Made by a program: the position numbers and the translations under genes. Below the pieces are notes generated by a model. That model saw only the letters and a list, made by a program, of their open reading frames with translations. It did not search any database and had not been told where the DNA came from. Below are positions 15,666-23,337 of a stretch of 64,000 bases of DNA, piece by piece (the first letter of the stretch is position 1; each line of letters opens with the position of its first letter). This DNA comes from Bradyrhizobium erythrophlei (GTDB lineage Bacteria > Pseudomonadota > Alphaproteobacteria > Rhizobiales > Xanthobacteraceae): contig NZ_LT670817.1 in NCBI RefSeq assembly GCF_900129425.1, positions 5,084,001 to 5,148,000 on the forward strand, in the 5' to 3' direction.

Positions 15666-16322
15666 CTACTTCTCGCCGACCTTGAACGGCGGCTCCTTGC
15701 CGGGAGGCGTGGTTTCCTCGGCCATTGCCAGCATCATTGCCACCATGACGTAGTTGCCCGCCACCGCCGTCAAATCCACGACCTGCTGATCGTTGAAAAT
15801 CTTCTTGGCCCGCGCATAGGTCTCGTCGGAAACCTTCTGCGTGGTGGTGAGTTCGGTGACGAAGTCGTACACCAGCGCCTCGTCCTCGGCCATGTTCGAG
15901 GGTCGCTTGTTGGCTTTCAACTCGGCGATGATCTCAGCCGACAATCCAGCCTTCGCCGCCAGCGGCGCATGGGCGTACCATTCGACCTGCGAGCGCCATT
16001 GCCGCCCGATGATCAGGATCGCAAATTCATTGAGTTTTGTGGGCACCGAGGTCTGCCAGCGCAGATAATAAAACAGGTCGTACAGCCGCTGGCCCAGCAC
16101 CGGGCTGCGGATCATCGGATTGTACGGTCCGCCGAGGCCGACACTGGAAACCTTCATGATCTGCTCGCCGAGCGGCTTTTGCGCGTCGCTGAGCTGGTCC
16201 ATGGTCAATTGCGGAAAGCGCGGTTCCTTGCCGGTCGCGGGCGGCGCGAACATCGTCGCCGCGAACCAACCGCCGGCCGCGGCAACCGCCAGTGACGACA
16301 TCCAGACTGAAGCCGAGTTCAT
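15666..16322 (-). CDS. carboxymuconolactone decarboxylase family protein
   Basis: The 218-residue protein starts MNSASVWMSSLAVAAAGGWFAATMF with an N-terminal signal or membrane anchor. The CMD fold follows: PVLGQRLYDLFYYLRWQTSVPTKLNEFAILIIGRQWRSQVEWYAHAPLAAKAGL. The usual AhpD redox pair CxxC is absent; the position of the catalytic His is held by YAHAPLA. Members act as decarboxylases or peroxidase partners; the substrate here is unknown. AGGA precedes the ATG at 16322. The gene lies just right of the IS insertion. Confidence 0.84.
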   Translation of the reverse strand: MNSASVWMSSLAVAAAGGWFAATMFAPPATGKEPRFPQLTMDQLSDAQKPLGEQIMKVSSVGLGGPYNPMIRSPVLGQRLYDLFYYLRWQTSVPTKLNEFAILIIGRQWRSQVEWYAHAPLAAKAGLSAEIIAELKANKRPSNMAEDEALVYDFVTELTTTQKVSDETYARAKKIFNDQQVVDLTAVAGNYVMVAMMLAMAEETTPPGKEPPFKVGEK

Positions 16323-16483
16323 GATTTCCTGCCTGCTCTTACGATTGTGAAAAATTGTGAAGTTACGAAGCCTATTCCAGCCACATCTCCCAGACCAGAG
16401 CCTCGGGCGCCGATGAACCGGTTCGGTGTTGCCGCGTTGCACGAGGCATCTGGCGGGGCGACACCCAAGACGGAGACCGCAAA

Positions 16484-16969
16484 ATGTCTGGATCCAGTAT
16501 CGCGCGGGCCGGCTTACTGCTGGCAGTACTTTGGCTGCCCGGCAGCGCCGCACAGGCCGCGACTTCTCCCTTTACCGCCATGGCGGGTTCATGGTCGGGC
16601 GGCGGCGTCATCGACACGTCGGATGGCGGGCGGGAACGGCTGCGCTGCCGGGCGGCCTATGACGTCGGCGCCGCCGGCACCCAGCTTCGCCTCAACCTGC
16701 GATGCGCCAGCGACAGCTATACTTTCGACCTGGCGAGCGACGTGCAATACCGCGGCGGGGCGATCTCCGGCTCATGGAGCGAGGCCAGCCGCAACGCCTC
16801 GGGCAGCATTTCCGGACGCGCCGCCGGTGACCGCATCGAAGCTTCGGCGACAGGTCCGACCTTCTCGGCCGCGTTGTCGCTGACGACCCGCGGAAGGCGA
16901 CAGACGGTGTCGATCCGCCCGGAGGGAACCAACATCAGGGCGGTCTCGCTGGCGCTGGACCGGCGCTAA
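16484..16969 (+). CDS. exported hypothetical protein (all-beta, lipocalin-like length)
   Basis: A 161-residue protein with a signal peptide (LLLAVLWLPGSAAQAA) and a mature part starting TSPFTAMAGSWSGGGVIDTSDGGRERLRCRAAY. The G-S-W-S-G-G-G motif and alternating strand pattern resemble conserved Rhizobiales exported hypotheticals; two Cys near RCRAAY and RCAS could pair. I do not recognise a function. Its stop codon overlaps the stop of the converging beta-lactamase gene (16966-16969). A secreted partner role next to the beta-lactamase is possible but not shown. Confidence 0.7.
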   Translation: MSGSSIARAGLLLAVLWLPGSAAQAATSPFTAMAGSWSGGGVIDTSDGGRERLRCRAAYDVGAAGTQLRLNLRCASDSYTFDLASDVQYRGGAISGSWSEASRNASGSISGRAAGDRIEASATGPTFSAALSLTTRGRRQTVSIRPEGTNIRAVSLALDRR

Positions 16970-17784
16970 ATCGCGCCGATATCGGTCAGGCACAACTGGA
17001 CGAGCTTCATGCGATCCGCAATGTGGCGCGGCTCGTGACAATCGAGATTGAGCGCAAACACGGTTTGGGCACTGCCCTTCTCGGCCCACCCCACCATCCA
17101 GCCGAGCGATGGCTTGCCCACTTCGGCGCCCAACAGGCCGCTCTTGGCGCGAATGACGGCATCGCCTGATTGGGTGACCGGCAGGATGTCGCGCACCAGT
17201 TCCTGGCTGCGCTTGGAGACCGGCAGCACGCCGCGCCGCAGCCGATCGACGAAATCGATCTGCTGGACCGGATCGATGCGCAGATTGCCGGTCAGCCAGA
17301 ACTGGTCGATGCCGCCGCCGATATCGCGGTTGCCATAGTCGAACAGGTCGACATATTTCTGCATCCGCTCCGCGCCGATGCGGCGGGCGATCTCCTGATA
17401 GACCGGCACCGCGGACGCGGCGATCGCCGTCCGCATGGTGTGGTCGCGATTCCAGGCCTCGATGCTTCTGACAACGCCGTCCCACTTGAAGATGTCCTTG
17501 TCGGGATCGCCGACCACGCCGGTCTCCAGCGCAATCACCGAATTCGGAATCTTGAAGGTCGAGGCCGGCAGCTTCGCCTCGCCGGAGCGATTTTTGTCGC
17601 TGGCGATCACGAGGTAATCATCGACCTTGTAGCCGACGAAAGTGCCGACGGTGCCCTCGTCGATAAAATGCTTCGCCAGATCCTCGCGGATCTCGCTGCG
17701 CTGGGGCGCGACATCGGCAAAGCTCCGCGACGGCAAGACGCTTGCAGCAGCGAGGAGACCGAGCGCATGGCGGCGATTGATCAT
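16966..17784 (-). CDS. class D (OXA-type) beta-lactamase
   Basis: The 272-residue protein has all class D landmarks: the active Ser in S75-T-F-K78, S124-A-V126, Y150-G-N152, a Trp at 163 in QFWLTGNLRI, K214-S-G216 and the late GWMVGW. It hydrolyses beta-lactams in the periplasm through a carbamylated Lys. The signal starts MINRRHALGLLAAAS and carries an RRxxLG pattern, so Tat export is possible. The ATG at 17784 begins the signal directly. There is no integron or mobile gene next to it, so it looks intrinsic to the chromosome. The substrate spectrum cannot be read from the sequence. Confidence 0.9.
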   Translation of the reverse strand: MINRRHALGLLAAASVLPSRSFADVAPQRSEIREDLAKHFIDEGTVGTFVGYKVDDYLVIASDKNRSGEAKLPASTFKIPNSVIALETGVVGDPDKDIFKWDGVVRSIEAWNRDHTMRTAIAASAVPVYQEIARRIGAERMQKYVDLFDYGNRDIGGGIDQFWLTGNLRIDPVQQIDFVDRLRRGVLPVSKRSQELVRDILPVTQSGDAVIRAKSGLLGAEVGKPSLGWMVGWAEKGSAQTVFALNLDCHEPRHIADRMKLVQLCLTDIGAI

Positions 17785-17898
17785 GGCGGGGATCCGATTA
17801 AGAGCGAAGACGGCGGTGACGATGCGGATGGCATCGTGGTAAAACCATGGCAGTCGGGCAAGATGCTAAACCAGAATTGCGCGCGGCATTCTCGGTGC

Positions 17899-18014
17899 CA
17901 CCTCTCCCCTTGCGGGAGAGGTCGGATTGCATCGAAGATGCGATCCGGGTGAGGGGTTACGCCCTCACGATGGACCTGAACCCCTCACCCCAACCCTCTC
18001 CCGATGGGAGAGGG
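17899..18014. repeat. long intergenic repeat, family A copy 2
   Basis: CCTCTCCCCTTGCGGGAGAGG at the left and CCAACCCTCTCCCGATGGGAGAGGG at the right surround GGGTGAGGGGTTACG and AACCCCTCACCCC. It is the uninterrupted form of the element at 14007. It fills much of the gap 17785-18068; the rest shows no gene. Confidence 0.82.
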
Positions 18015-18068
18015 AGCGCACCGCCGATGACGCGGCGTCGAAGTATCTCGTCGTCGTGAATAACGATC

Positions 18069-18335
18069 CTAGCGAATGCGTCCCGACAGCCGCAGCACGA
18101 AGATCAGCACTTCCGCCACCGCCTTGTACAGTTCCGCCGGAATTTCATCGCCGAGCTCGACATTCGAGAGGGCGCCGGCCAGCACTTCGTTCTCTTCGAT
18201 CGGGATGTCATGGGCCCTGGCGACCTCGATGATCTTCGCCCCGATGCTTCCCCTGCCCTTGGCGACGACCCGCGGCGCACCGGTCTTGTCGTAGTGCAGC
18301 GCGACCGCGAGCTGGTTCCTTGTTTCCACGCTCAT
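18069..18335 (-). CDS. FlhB C-terminal domain-like protein (type III export switch family)
   Basis: An 88-residue protein starting MSVETRNQLAVALHYDKTGAPRVVAKGRG. It matches the cytoplasmic C-terminal domain of FlhB/YscU (AVALxYD...APxVVAKG, A-x-x-I-P-I-x-E-N, L-x-x-x-x-x-G-x-x-I-P). The NPTH autocleavage site and the membrane part are missing, so this is a stand-alone FlhB tail ('FlhX-like'). It starts within the stop of the FliK-like gene (ATGA overlap), so the two are translated together. It may substitute for or tune the FlhB switch that follows hook-length control by FliK. Confidence 0.85.
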   Translation of the reverse strand: MSVETRNQLAVALHYDKTGAPRVVAKGRGSIGAKIIEVARAHDIPIEENEVLAGALSNVELGDEIPAELYKAVAEVLIFVLRLSGRIR

Positions 18336-20212
18336 AGCGCGCGATCCAGAAAATGGCCGGCGGCCGCGGGCGCGGTTTGCACCGGCGCGCCGTCGCGGAT
18401 CACGATATCGCCCGGCCGACGCTCGGCCTTGCTGAGCGCCTGGCTTAGTTGCGCGGCACCGGCGCGCAATTGAGCCGCGGTCGCCGGCCGTTCCGCCCAC
18501 ATCCGCACCGAGGTGCGGTCGCCGCTGAGGGATATCAGCGCATGCACGGGGCCAGTCGGCTCGACGTCGAGCGAGAACCGCGCCCGCCAGATCCGCTTGG
18601 CCGGCGTAACCTCGCTGCCGCCGCCATCGCGGGAAATTTCGAACTGCGCCATCGCCGTTCCCTGCGGCGTTGAAAACGGAATTTCGAAATTCCATCGTGG
18701 CGCGGCCGGATCGAGCCGTGCGGCGGTGGTATCGGGCTGGCCCGGCAGCGAGGCCACCTGCAGCAACGTCTGCCGCGCGATCGCACCATCGGTATCCGCG
18801 AGCAATTGGTGCATGGCCGTCTCGGACGGCGAATTAGATACCAGCGTCGCCGCCATCACCGGCTGCGCCGCCGGCAAGGCACCGCCGATCGGAGGCGGCG
18901 GCACGTTGGTGCGGGCCAATTCGGCGTCATCGACCGTCGATAGATGAATCCCGGCGACCGCGGGCACCAGCGAGAGCAACTGGCTATTCGCAAACAGCAG
19001 CGCGGACGGAATGCCCGCGGTCAGCGGACCGGGCGGCGGCACTTCCTGCAGCAGGTTGAGCGCGGCGCCGGACGCGACGGCACGCGCAGCAGCATCGGCC
19101 GGCGTCGATGCCGATAAAATAACCGGGCTCGCGGCGCCGAGGTTGAGAACATCCTGCACGGTTGCCGGCGCGGCGCCTTGAAGCAAAGCCCCGGGCGCGC
19201 TGATCCCAGACGCCAGCAGCGGCGCCAGCGCGGCTGACGCCGTTGTCGGTGTCTCGGGCGCGATCGTAATCGTGACGGGCTGCGGCGAGATCAGAGCCGA
19301 CGACTGTGTGCCCTGCGCCAGCACAACAGCCGCCGGCGTCGTTCCCTGCGGCTGCACCGCCGCTGCCGGCGTCGCGCCCTGCTGTGCCGGCGCCGCCGTC
19401 GATGTCGCAGTTTGCTGCACCACCGTTGCCGCTGGCGTCGCGCCTTGCTGAACCGGCCCCGCCGGCGCCCCCGAACTCTGTGTCACACCGTCAAGCGATG
19501 TCGTCAGCACCTGACGCAGCACGATCAGCGCCGCCTTCAGATCCGGCATGGCGGCCGATGGCGTCAGCGATCCCGACGCCAGTGACGCCTCCAGGAACAG
19601 GCCGGAACTCTGGAACGCCTGCCGGATGTCCTCGCCGGTGAGGTTTTGGTCGAGGCTGGTCCGCTGCGCCAGCACTTGCGCCACCGCCTGCTGGACCTGC
19701 GGCGGCAGGCCGCCCAGCCCGGCGGCGACGCCCAGATTGGCAAACAGCGGCGCCAGGCTGGTCTGCAGGGTCGCCGCAGTCTGCGACGCCAGCGTTACCG
19801 CCAGCGATTCCAGCGGCGTCAGCTGATTGTTCGGAACGACGACCGCGGACATCGTTTGCGGGGCAATGCTCTCGGTCGCCGCGGACGCCAGGGTCACGAT
19901 GTCAGGCGCCGCCGTCGCGCCAGCGGGGCCGGCCGGAACTTGACCTGACGGGGCGCCGCCCTGCTGATTGACGAGCGCGAGCCGGATGCCGTCGGCGGTC
20001 TGCGAAACCGCAAGCTGCAGCGTCTGTCCGGCCTGCAGCGGGAGCTGCGACTGCACGTCGATCGACTGGCCGCCGATCGCGATCCGCACGGTGTCGTTGC
20101 CGAGCACTTGCAGAACCTTGGCGCTGATCACGGTGCCCGGCTGCAGCACCACAGCCGCCGTCACGCCTTGGGCGGCGACCAGCGGAACGTTTGGTTGGAT
20201 GACGATCGGCAT
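18332..20212 (-). CDS. FliK-like flagellar hook-length control protein
   Basis: A 626-residue protein, Ala/Pro/Gln/Thr-rich and disordered in the middle, with imperfect QQGATPAA repeats at about 255-300. The C-terminal 130 residues resemble the Flg_hook domain (WNFEIPFSTPQGTAMAQFEISRDGG, SLDVEPTGPVHALISLSGDRTSVRMWAER). FliK measures hook length and switches export specificity through FlhB. Coupling to an FlhB tail gene supports this role. No other flagellar genes lie nearby, so it could also be an orphan paralogue. The start at 20212 has only a weak ribosome site. Confidence 0.78.
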   Translation of the reverse strand: MPIVIQPNVPLVAAQGVTAAVVLQPGTVISAKVLQVLGNDTVRIAIGGQSIDVQSQLPLQAGQTLQLAVSQTADGIRLALVNQQGGAPSGQVPAGPAGATAAPDIVTLASAATESIAPQTMSAVVVPNNQLTPLESLAVTLASQTAATLQTSLAPLFANLGVAAGLGGLPPQVQQAVAQVLAQRTSLDQNLTGEDIRQAFQSSGLFLEASLASGSLTPSAAMPDLKAALIVLRQVLTTSLDGVTQSSGAPAGPVQQGATPAATVVQQTATSTAAPAQQGATPAAAVQPQGTTPAAVVLAQGTQSSALISPQPVTITIAPETPTTASAALAPLLASGISAPGALLQGAAPATVQDVLNLGAASPVILSASTPADAAARAVASGAALNLLQEVPPPGPLTAGIPSALLFANSQLLSLVPAVAGIHLSTVDDAELARTNVPPPPIGGALPAAQPVMAATLVSNSPSETAMHQLLADTDGAIARQTLLQVASLPGQPDTTAARLDPAAPRWNFEIPFSTPQGTAMAQFEISRDGGGSEVTPAKRIWRARFSLDVEPTGPVHALISLSGDRTSVRMWAERPATAAQLRAGAAQLSQALSKAERRPGDIVIRDGAPVQTAPAAAGHFLDRAL

Positions 20213-20272
20213 TGGGATTCACTTCACCGGGCCATGGCCGGCCGAAGCTATCGACGTGTCGTAAACCTGTCG

Positions 20273-21058
20273 TTAACCGACCGCCGGATTCAACGCCTTC
20301 AGAACGCTTGCCGCCGCCTGAAAGTCGACCAGCCGCGCCGCGCGGCGCGCGGCGACCTCTTCATCGACGCCCCATTGTTCGATGTTCCAGTCCTCGTCGA
20401 CATGGGCGGCAGCCCAGGCCTGATCTTGATCGATGACACCCCGCATCAGCGCGAGCGCAAGCAGCGCCGAACCGGTCAGGCTCGTGACCACGTGCAGGGC
20501 CGCGATCGACCAGGGATCCCCGGGCAGCACGGCGCGAGCGGCAGCTATCGCGGAATCGGGCTGGCGGACGTGCACGATCCCCTCGGCGAGAATGAAATGC
20601 GCGCCCAGCGCATCGGCGGCCCAAAACAGCAGGGGATCCCAAAGTGCCGCCTCGCGCGCCACCAGCGCCTCCGGATGACCGGCGCGGTAGAACAACAGAT
20701 CGGACCCGAGATATTTGACGACATCGTCGGCGACATCATCGACCCGTCCGACCACGCCTTCGACCACGCTGTTTGCCAGCCGGGTCAGCGGCATCGTCAG
20801 GGGATCGATGAATTCCTGCTGCGCATTCCATTCCGCCGCGATCGCCTCGGCGATGTCCGGGATCGGCGCAACGACCTGATGGCCGGAGGGCGTGCGGATC
20901 GGCTTGCCGTCGAGCGTGATAGTAAATCCGCCGGGCGCCTCGGCCACATCCGCCTGAACATAGAAGCGCTTCCGGCGCGGGCCGCGCGTCGTGCGCCGCA
21001 CCGCCTCCTCCGGATCGAGCGGGGATTTTCCGGACACTTCATCGAATAGTTCACGCAT
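20273..21058 (-). CDS. ATP12 family chaperone
   Basis: The 261-residue protein starts MRELFDEVSGKSPLDPEEAVRRTTRGPRRKRFYVQADV. ATP12 features include TITLDGKPIRTPSGH, AAEWNAQQEFIDPLTMPLTRLANSVVEG and the late LTGSALLALALMRGVIDQDQAWAAAHVDEDWNIEQWGVDEE. It assists assembly of the alpha subunit of the F1 ATPase in the cytoplasm. The length matches alphaproteobacterial members. The gene stands 60 bases upstream of the fliK-like gene on the same strand, but a functional link is unlikely. Confidence 0.9.
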   Translation of the reverse strand: MRELFDEVSGKSPLDPEEAVRRTTRGPRRKRFYVQADVAEAPGGFTITLDGKPIRTPSGHQVVAPIPDIAEAIAAEWNAQQEFIDPLTMPLTRLANSVVEGVVGRVDDVADDVVKYLGSDLLFYRAGHPEALVAREAALWDPLLFWAADALGAHFILAEGIVHVRQPDSAIAAARAVLPGDPWSIAALHVVTSLTGSALLALALMRGVIDQDQAWAAAHVDEDWNIEQWGVDEEVAARRAARLVDFQAAASVLKALNPAVG

Positions 21059-21264
21059 TCGGCATCAGGCTTCTGTTGTCAGCGGTCATTGCCGCACGAC
21101 AGTATGATAAGGACGGCTGCGAATAAAGCGAGCCCGCACGATTCACAGCGGATGTTTCTCGCCCCGTACACGCGCCCTGCTGATTTACGAGCGCCCTGAG
21201 CCCATAACGGACATTTGCGTCAGCGGTTTCAGACCTTAAAGCTGCTCCGCGAGATATCGCTCGA

Positions 21265-22704
21265 TCACTGCCTCGTCTCCGCCCTTGGCCGCGCAAGCAA
21301 CGTAACCGTCGGGCCGCGCCAGCCATAATCCATCCGGTCGGAACGGCGCACGGAGGCCCGGATCGAGCAAGGAGAAAAACGTTCGATTAATCCGGCCGCC
21401 GCGGGCGACGATGTTGCGAACAGCGCGAAACGGGGCGACGTACCGGATCCGACGGGCGTTTGTCCGGCGATGGGAGCGATCCGGGCACCAGGTTTTGGGC
21501 CGCCGCTCAGTGCTTGGCCATTCAGCGGACTCTTTGGATAACCGACCGACATCTCGCTCATCTTGTCAGCCATGGCGTGCTGCACCGGCGCGAGCCCCAG
21601 CATCAGATGGCCGACGGTATTTCGGATGGCCTGGGCCACTGGATTCTTTACAGTGCCTGCGACCGTCAGATTCTGTGCATCCTTGAGCACATGCTCGCCT
21701 ACTTCGCTGCGCTCGGCGCTGTAGCTGTCGAGCAGCCTTTCGTGGCAAAAGCCCTTCGCCGCTGCGGCCAGCTTCCAAGCCAGGTTGAAGGCGTCCTGCA
21801 TGCCGGTGTTCATGCCCTGACCTCCGGCCGGACTGTGGACGTGAGCGGCGTCGCCGCAAAGGAAGGCTCGGCCGTAACGATAGCTCGCAACTTTGCGTCC
21901 ATTAATGCGGAAGCCGGCGAGCCAGATCGGATCGTAGGCCGTCATTCCGGGCGGCCCACGGCGCTCAATCATCGCCTGCACCTGCTCAAGCGAGGGGGCC
22001 GGCGGGTGTGCCGCACCGGACGGCGGCAGGTCGGCAAGCAGCCGATAGCGTCCCGGCGAAATCGGGAATATGACGAAGGCGCCATCCGTATGCCAGTAAA
22101 CGGTGGCCTCGGTGTCGGGCACCGGATAGCCGCGCATGTGCACGTCGGCCAGCATCCAGTCGCTGTCCATCGTCTCGCCCGCGAAGGCCGCGCCGACCGT
22201 GTGCCGAACCAGGCTGTGCGCGCCGTCGCATCCCGCGAGCCAGTCCGCGACGGCCTTTTCTTCGCGACCATCGGCATGGCGCAGGATGGCTTCGGCGCCG
22301 TCGGCGCGCAAACTGATTGCCGTGACTTCGACGTCGCGCTCGACCCGGATGCCAAGTGCATTGAGACGTTCCTCCAGCAGCCGCTCGGTCTCCGACTGAG
22401 GGAGCATCAAGGCGTAGGGATAGGGACTATCAACCGCCTCCATGCTGACGCGCCCGATCTGCTTTTTGCCGGCAAGGATGCTAACCGCGTCCACCTTGAA
22501 CCCGGCTTCGACGAACGGCGCCGACCCGCCCGGCTGCCGGTCCAGTAGTTCGAGGGTCCGGCTCCAGAGCACCAAGGCCTTGGATTTGTCGGTACGTTGC
22601 GTTGCCTTTTCGACGATACGCGCCGCCACGCCGTAGCGCACAAGCTCGATCGCCAATGTCAATCCGACGGGACCAGCACCAACAATAAGAACGTTCTGGT
22701 TCAT
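21265..22704 (-). CDS. FAD-dependent aromatic monooxygenase, frameshifted near the 3' end
   Basis: The protein starts MNQNVLIVGAGPVGLTLAIELVRYG and has the three class A flavin monooxygenase motifs: GAGPVG at the N-terminus, GCDGAHSLVRH (DG) and LCGDAAHVHSPAGGQGMNTGMQDAFNL (GD). It would hydroxylate an aromatic substrate using NAD(P)H and O2. The frame as read ends at 21265 with an Arg-rich, unrelated tail. In a neighbouring frame the sequence continues as LLDPGLRAPFRPDGLWLARPDGYVAC to a TAA at 21236, exactly like family C-termini. One base is therefore missing near the A5 run at 21375-21379 (T5 on the coding strand). It may be inactive, or the base may be an assembly error. Confidence 0.82.
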   Translation of the reverse strand: MNQNVLIVGAGPVGLTLAIELVRYGVAARIVEKATQRTDKSKALVLWSRTLELLDRQPGGSAPFVEAGFKVDAVSILAGKKQIGRVSMEAVDSPYPYALMLPQSETERLLEERLNALGIRVERDVEVTAISLRADGAEAILRHADGREEKAVADWLAGCDGAHSLVRHTVGAAFAGETMDSDWMLADVHMRGYPVPDTEATVYWHTDGAFVIFPISPGRYRLLADLPPSGAAHPPAPSLEQVQAMIERRGPPGMTAYDPIWLAGFRINGRKVASYRYGRAFLCGDAAHVHSPAGGQGMNTGMQDAFNLAWKLAAAAKGFCHERLLDSYSAERSEVGEHVLKDAQNLTVAGTVKNPVAQAIRNTVGHLMLGLAPVQHAMADKMSEMSVGYPKSPLNGQALSGGPKPGARIAPIAGQTPVGSGTSPRFALFATSSPAAAGLIERFSPCSIRASVRRSDRMDYGWRGPTVTLLARPRAETRQ

Positions 22705-22830
22705 GGCATCACTCGATGAATTTAAGTTCAGGCGCTCGGCGATTGTAACAGCAAGAAGAAAGGTCTGATACTGGCACGTTTGAGATCTGCCGACGGCTTC
22801 CAAGATGTCTGTTTATCGAGAGCCCGCGCA

Positions 22831-22859
22831 AAAAAGCCCCGGATGACACCGAGGCTTTT
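22831..22859 (-). terminator. intrinsic terminator
   Basis: Read on the minus strand, AAAAGCCTCGG-TGTCAT-CCGGGGCTTTTT forms a stem with a T-run. It lies downstream of the minus-strand genes at 22882-23296 and before the monooxygenase start at 22704. Confidence 0.75.
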
Positions 22860-22881
22860 GGATTGTGAACGTTGGGGAGTC

Positions 22882-22974
22882 TCAGTGCTTCGTGACCGCC
22901 GTACCTTCGAATTTGCAGGTCACGCCGGGTCGCACGCTCTGTATTTGCGTGTCGTTCCAAGAGCGGTTGTACAA
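22882..22974 (-). other. possible short gene or gene remnant
   Basis: A short open frame read from TTG encodes 30 residues ending SVRPGVTCKFEGTAVTKH. Its stop lies 22 bases before the terminator at 22859. The text looks protein-like (single Cys, K-x-E-G pattern), but no family is recognised and no ribosome site is clear. It may be the tail of a lost gene. The remainder of the gap 22705-22996 shows no other gene. Confidence 0.3.
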
Positions 22975-22996
22975 GCTCGATTGATGAGTACGCGTG

Positions 22997-23296
22997 CTAA
23001 TTGGCGCAGGAACGCGAGAACGCCGCGCGTGCGTTCGGGCCAAGCCCGGCCGCGGCGCCTTCTTCGAGGCAGCTAGTGATGCGATCGCTAAACGACGGGC
23101 CCGGTGTCGACGTGTAGTTTTGCGTCAGCGGCGCATCCAGCTGCGGCACCACGGGCGCCTCGATTTTAGGCGATGGCGGCGGTGGTGGCGGAAGCGGATT
23201 GAACTGGGAATAACCCGGCGGAAGCATTTGCGCCGAAGCGGCACCGCCAAACGCCAGTGCAGCGGCGACGGTGATGATGATCGAGGGATGTTTCAT
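22997..23296 (-). CDS. small secreted proline-rich hypothetical protein
   Basis: A 99-residue protein starting MKHPSIIITVAAALAFGGAASAQ, a signal peptide. The mature part is Pro-rich (FNPLPPPPPPSPKIEAPVVPQ) and ends in a conserved-looking block SFSDRITSCLEEGAAAGLGPNARAAFSRSCAN with two Cys that may pair. Similar short exported proteins are common in Bradyrhizobium and have no assigned role. The ATG at 23296 is chosen because it begins the signal peptide; the frame is open to 23332. Confidence 0.72.
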   Translation of the reverse strand: MKHPSIIITVAAALAFGGAASAQMLPPGYSQFNPLPPPPPPSPKIEAPVVPQLDAPLTQNYTSTPGPSFSDRITSCLEEGAAAGLGPNARAAFSRSCAN

Positions 23297-23337
23297 GAGG
23301 GGATATGTCGTGTTTCCCCCGGCCAACTCCAAATAAA

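Noticed and set aside
19300..19480. Minisatellite
   Set aside because: The GCCGGCGTCG-rich repetition follows the low-complexity QQGATPAA coding region of the FliK-like protein and has no clear period.
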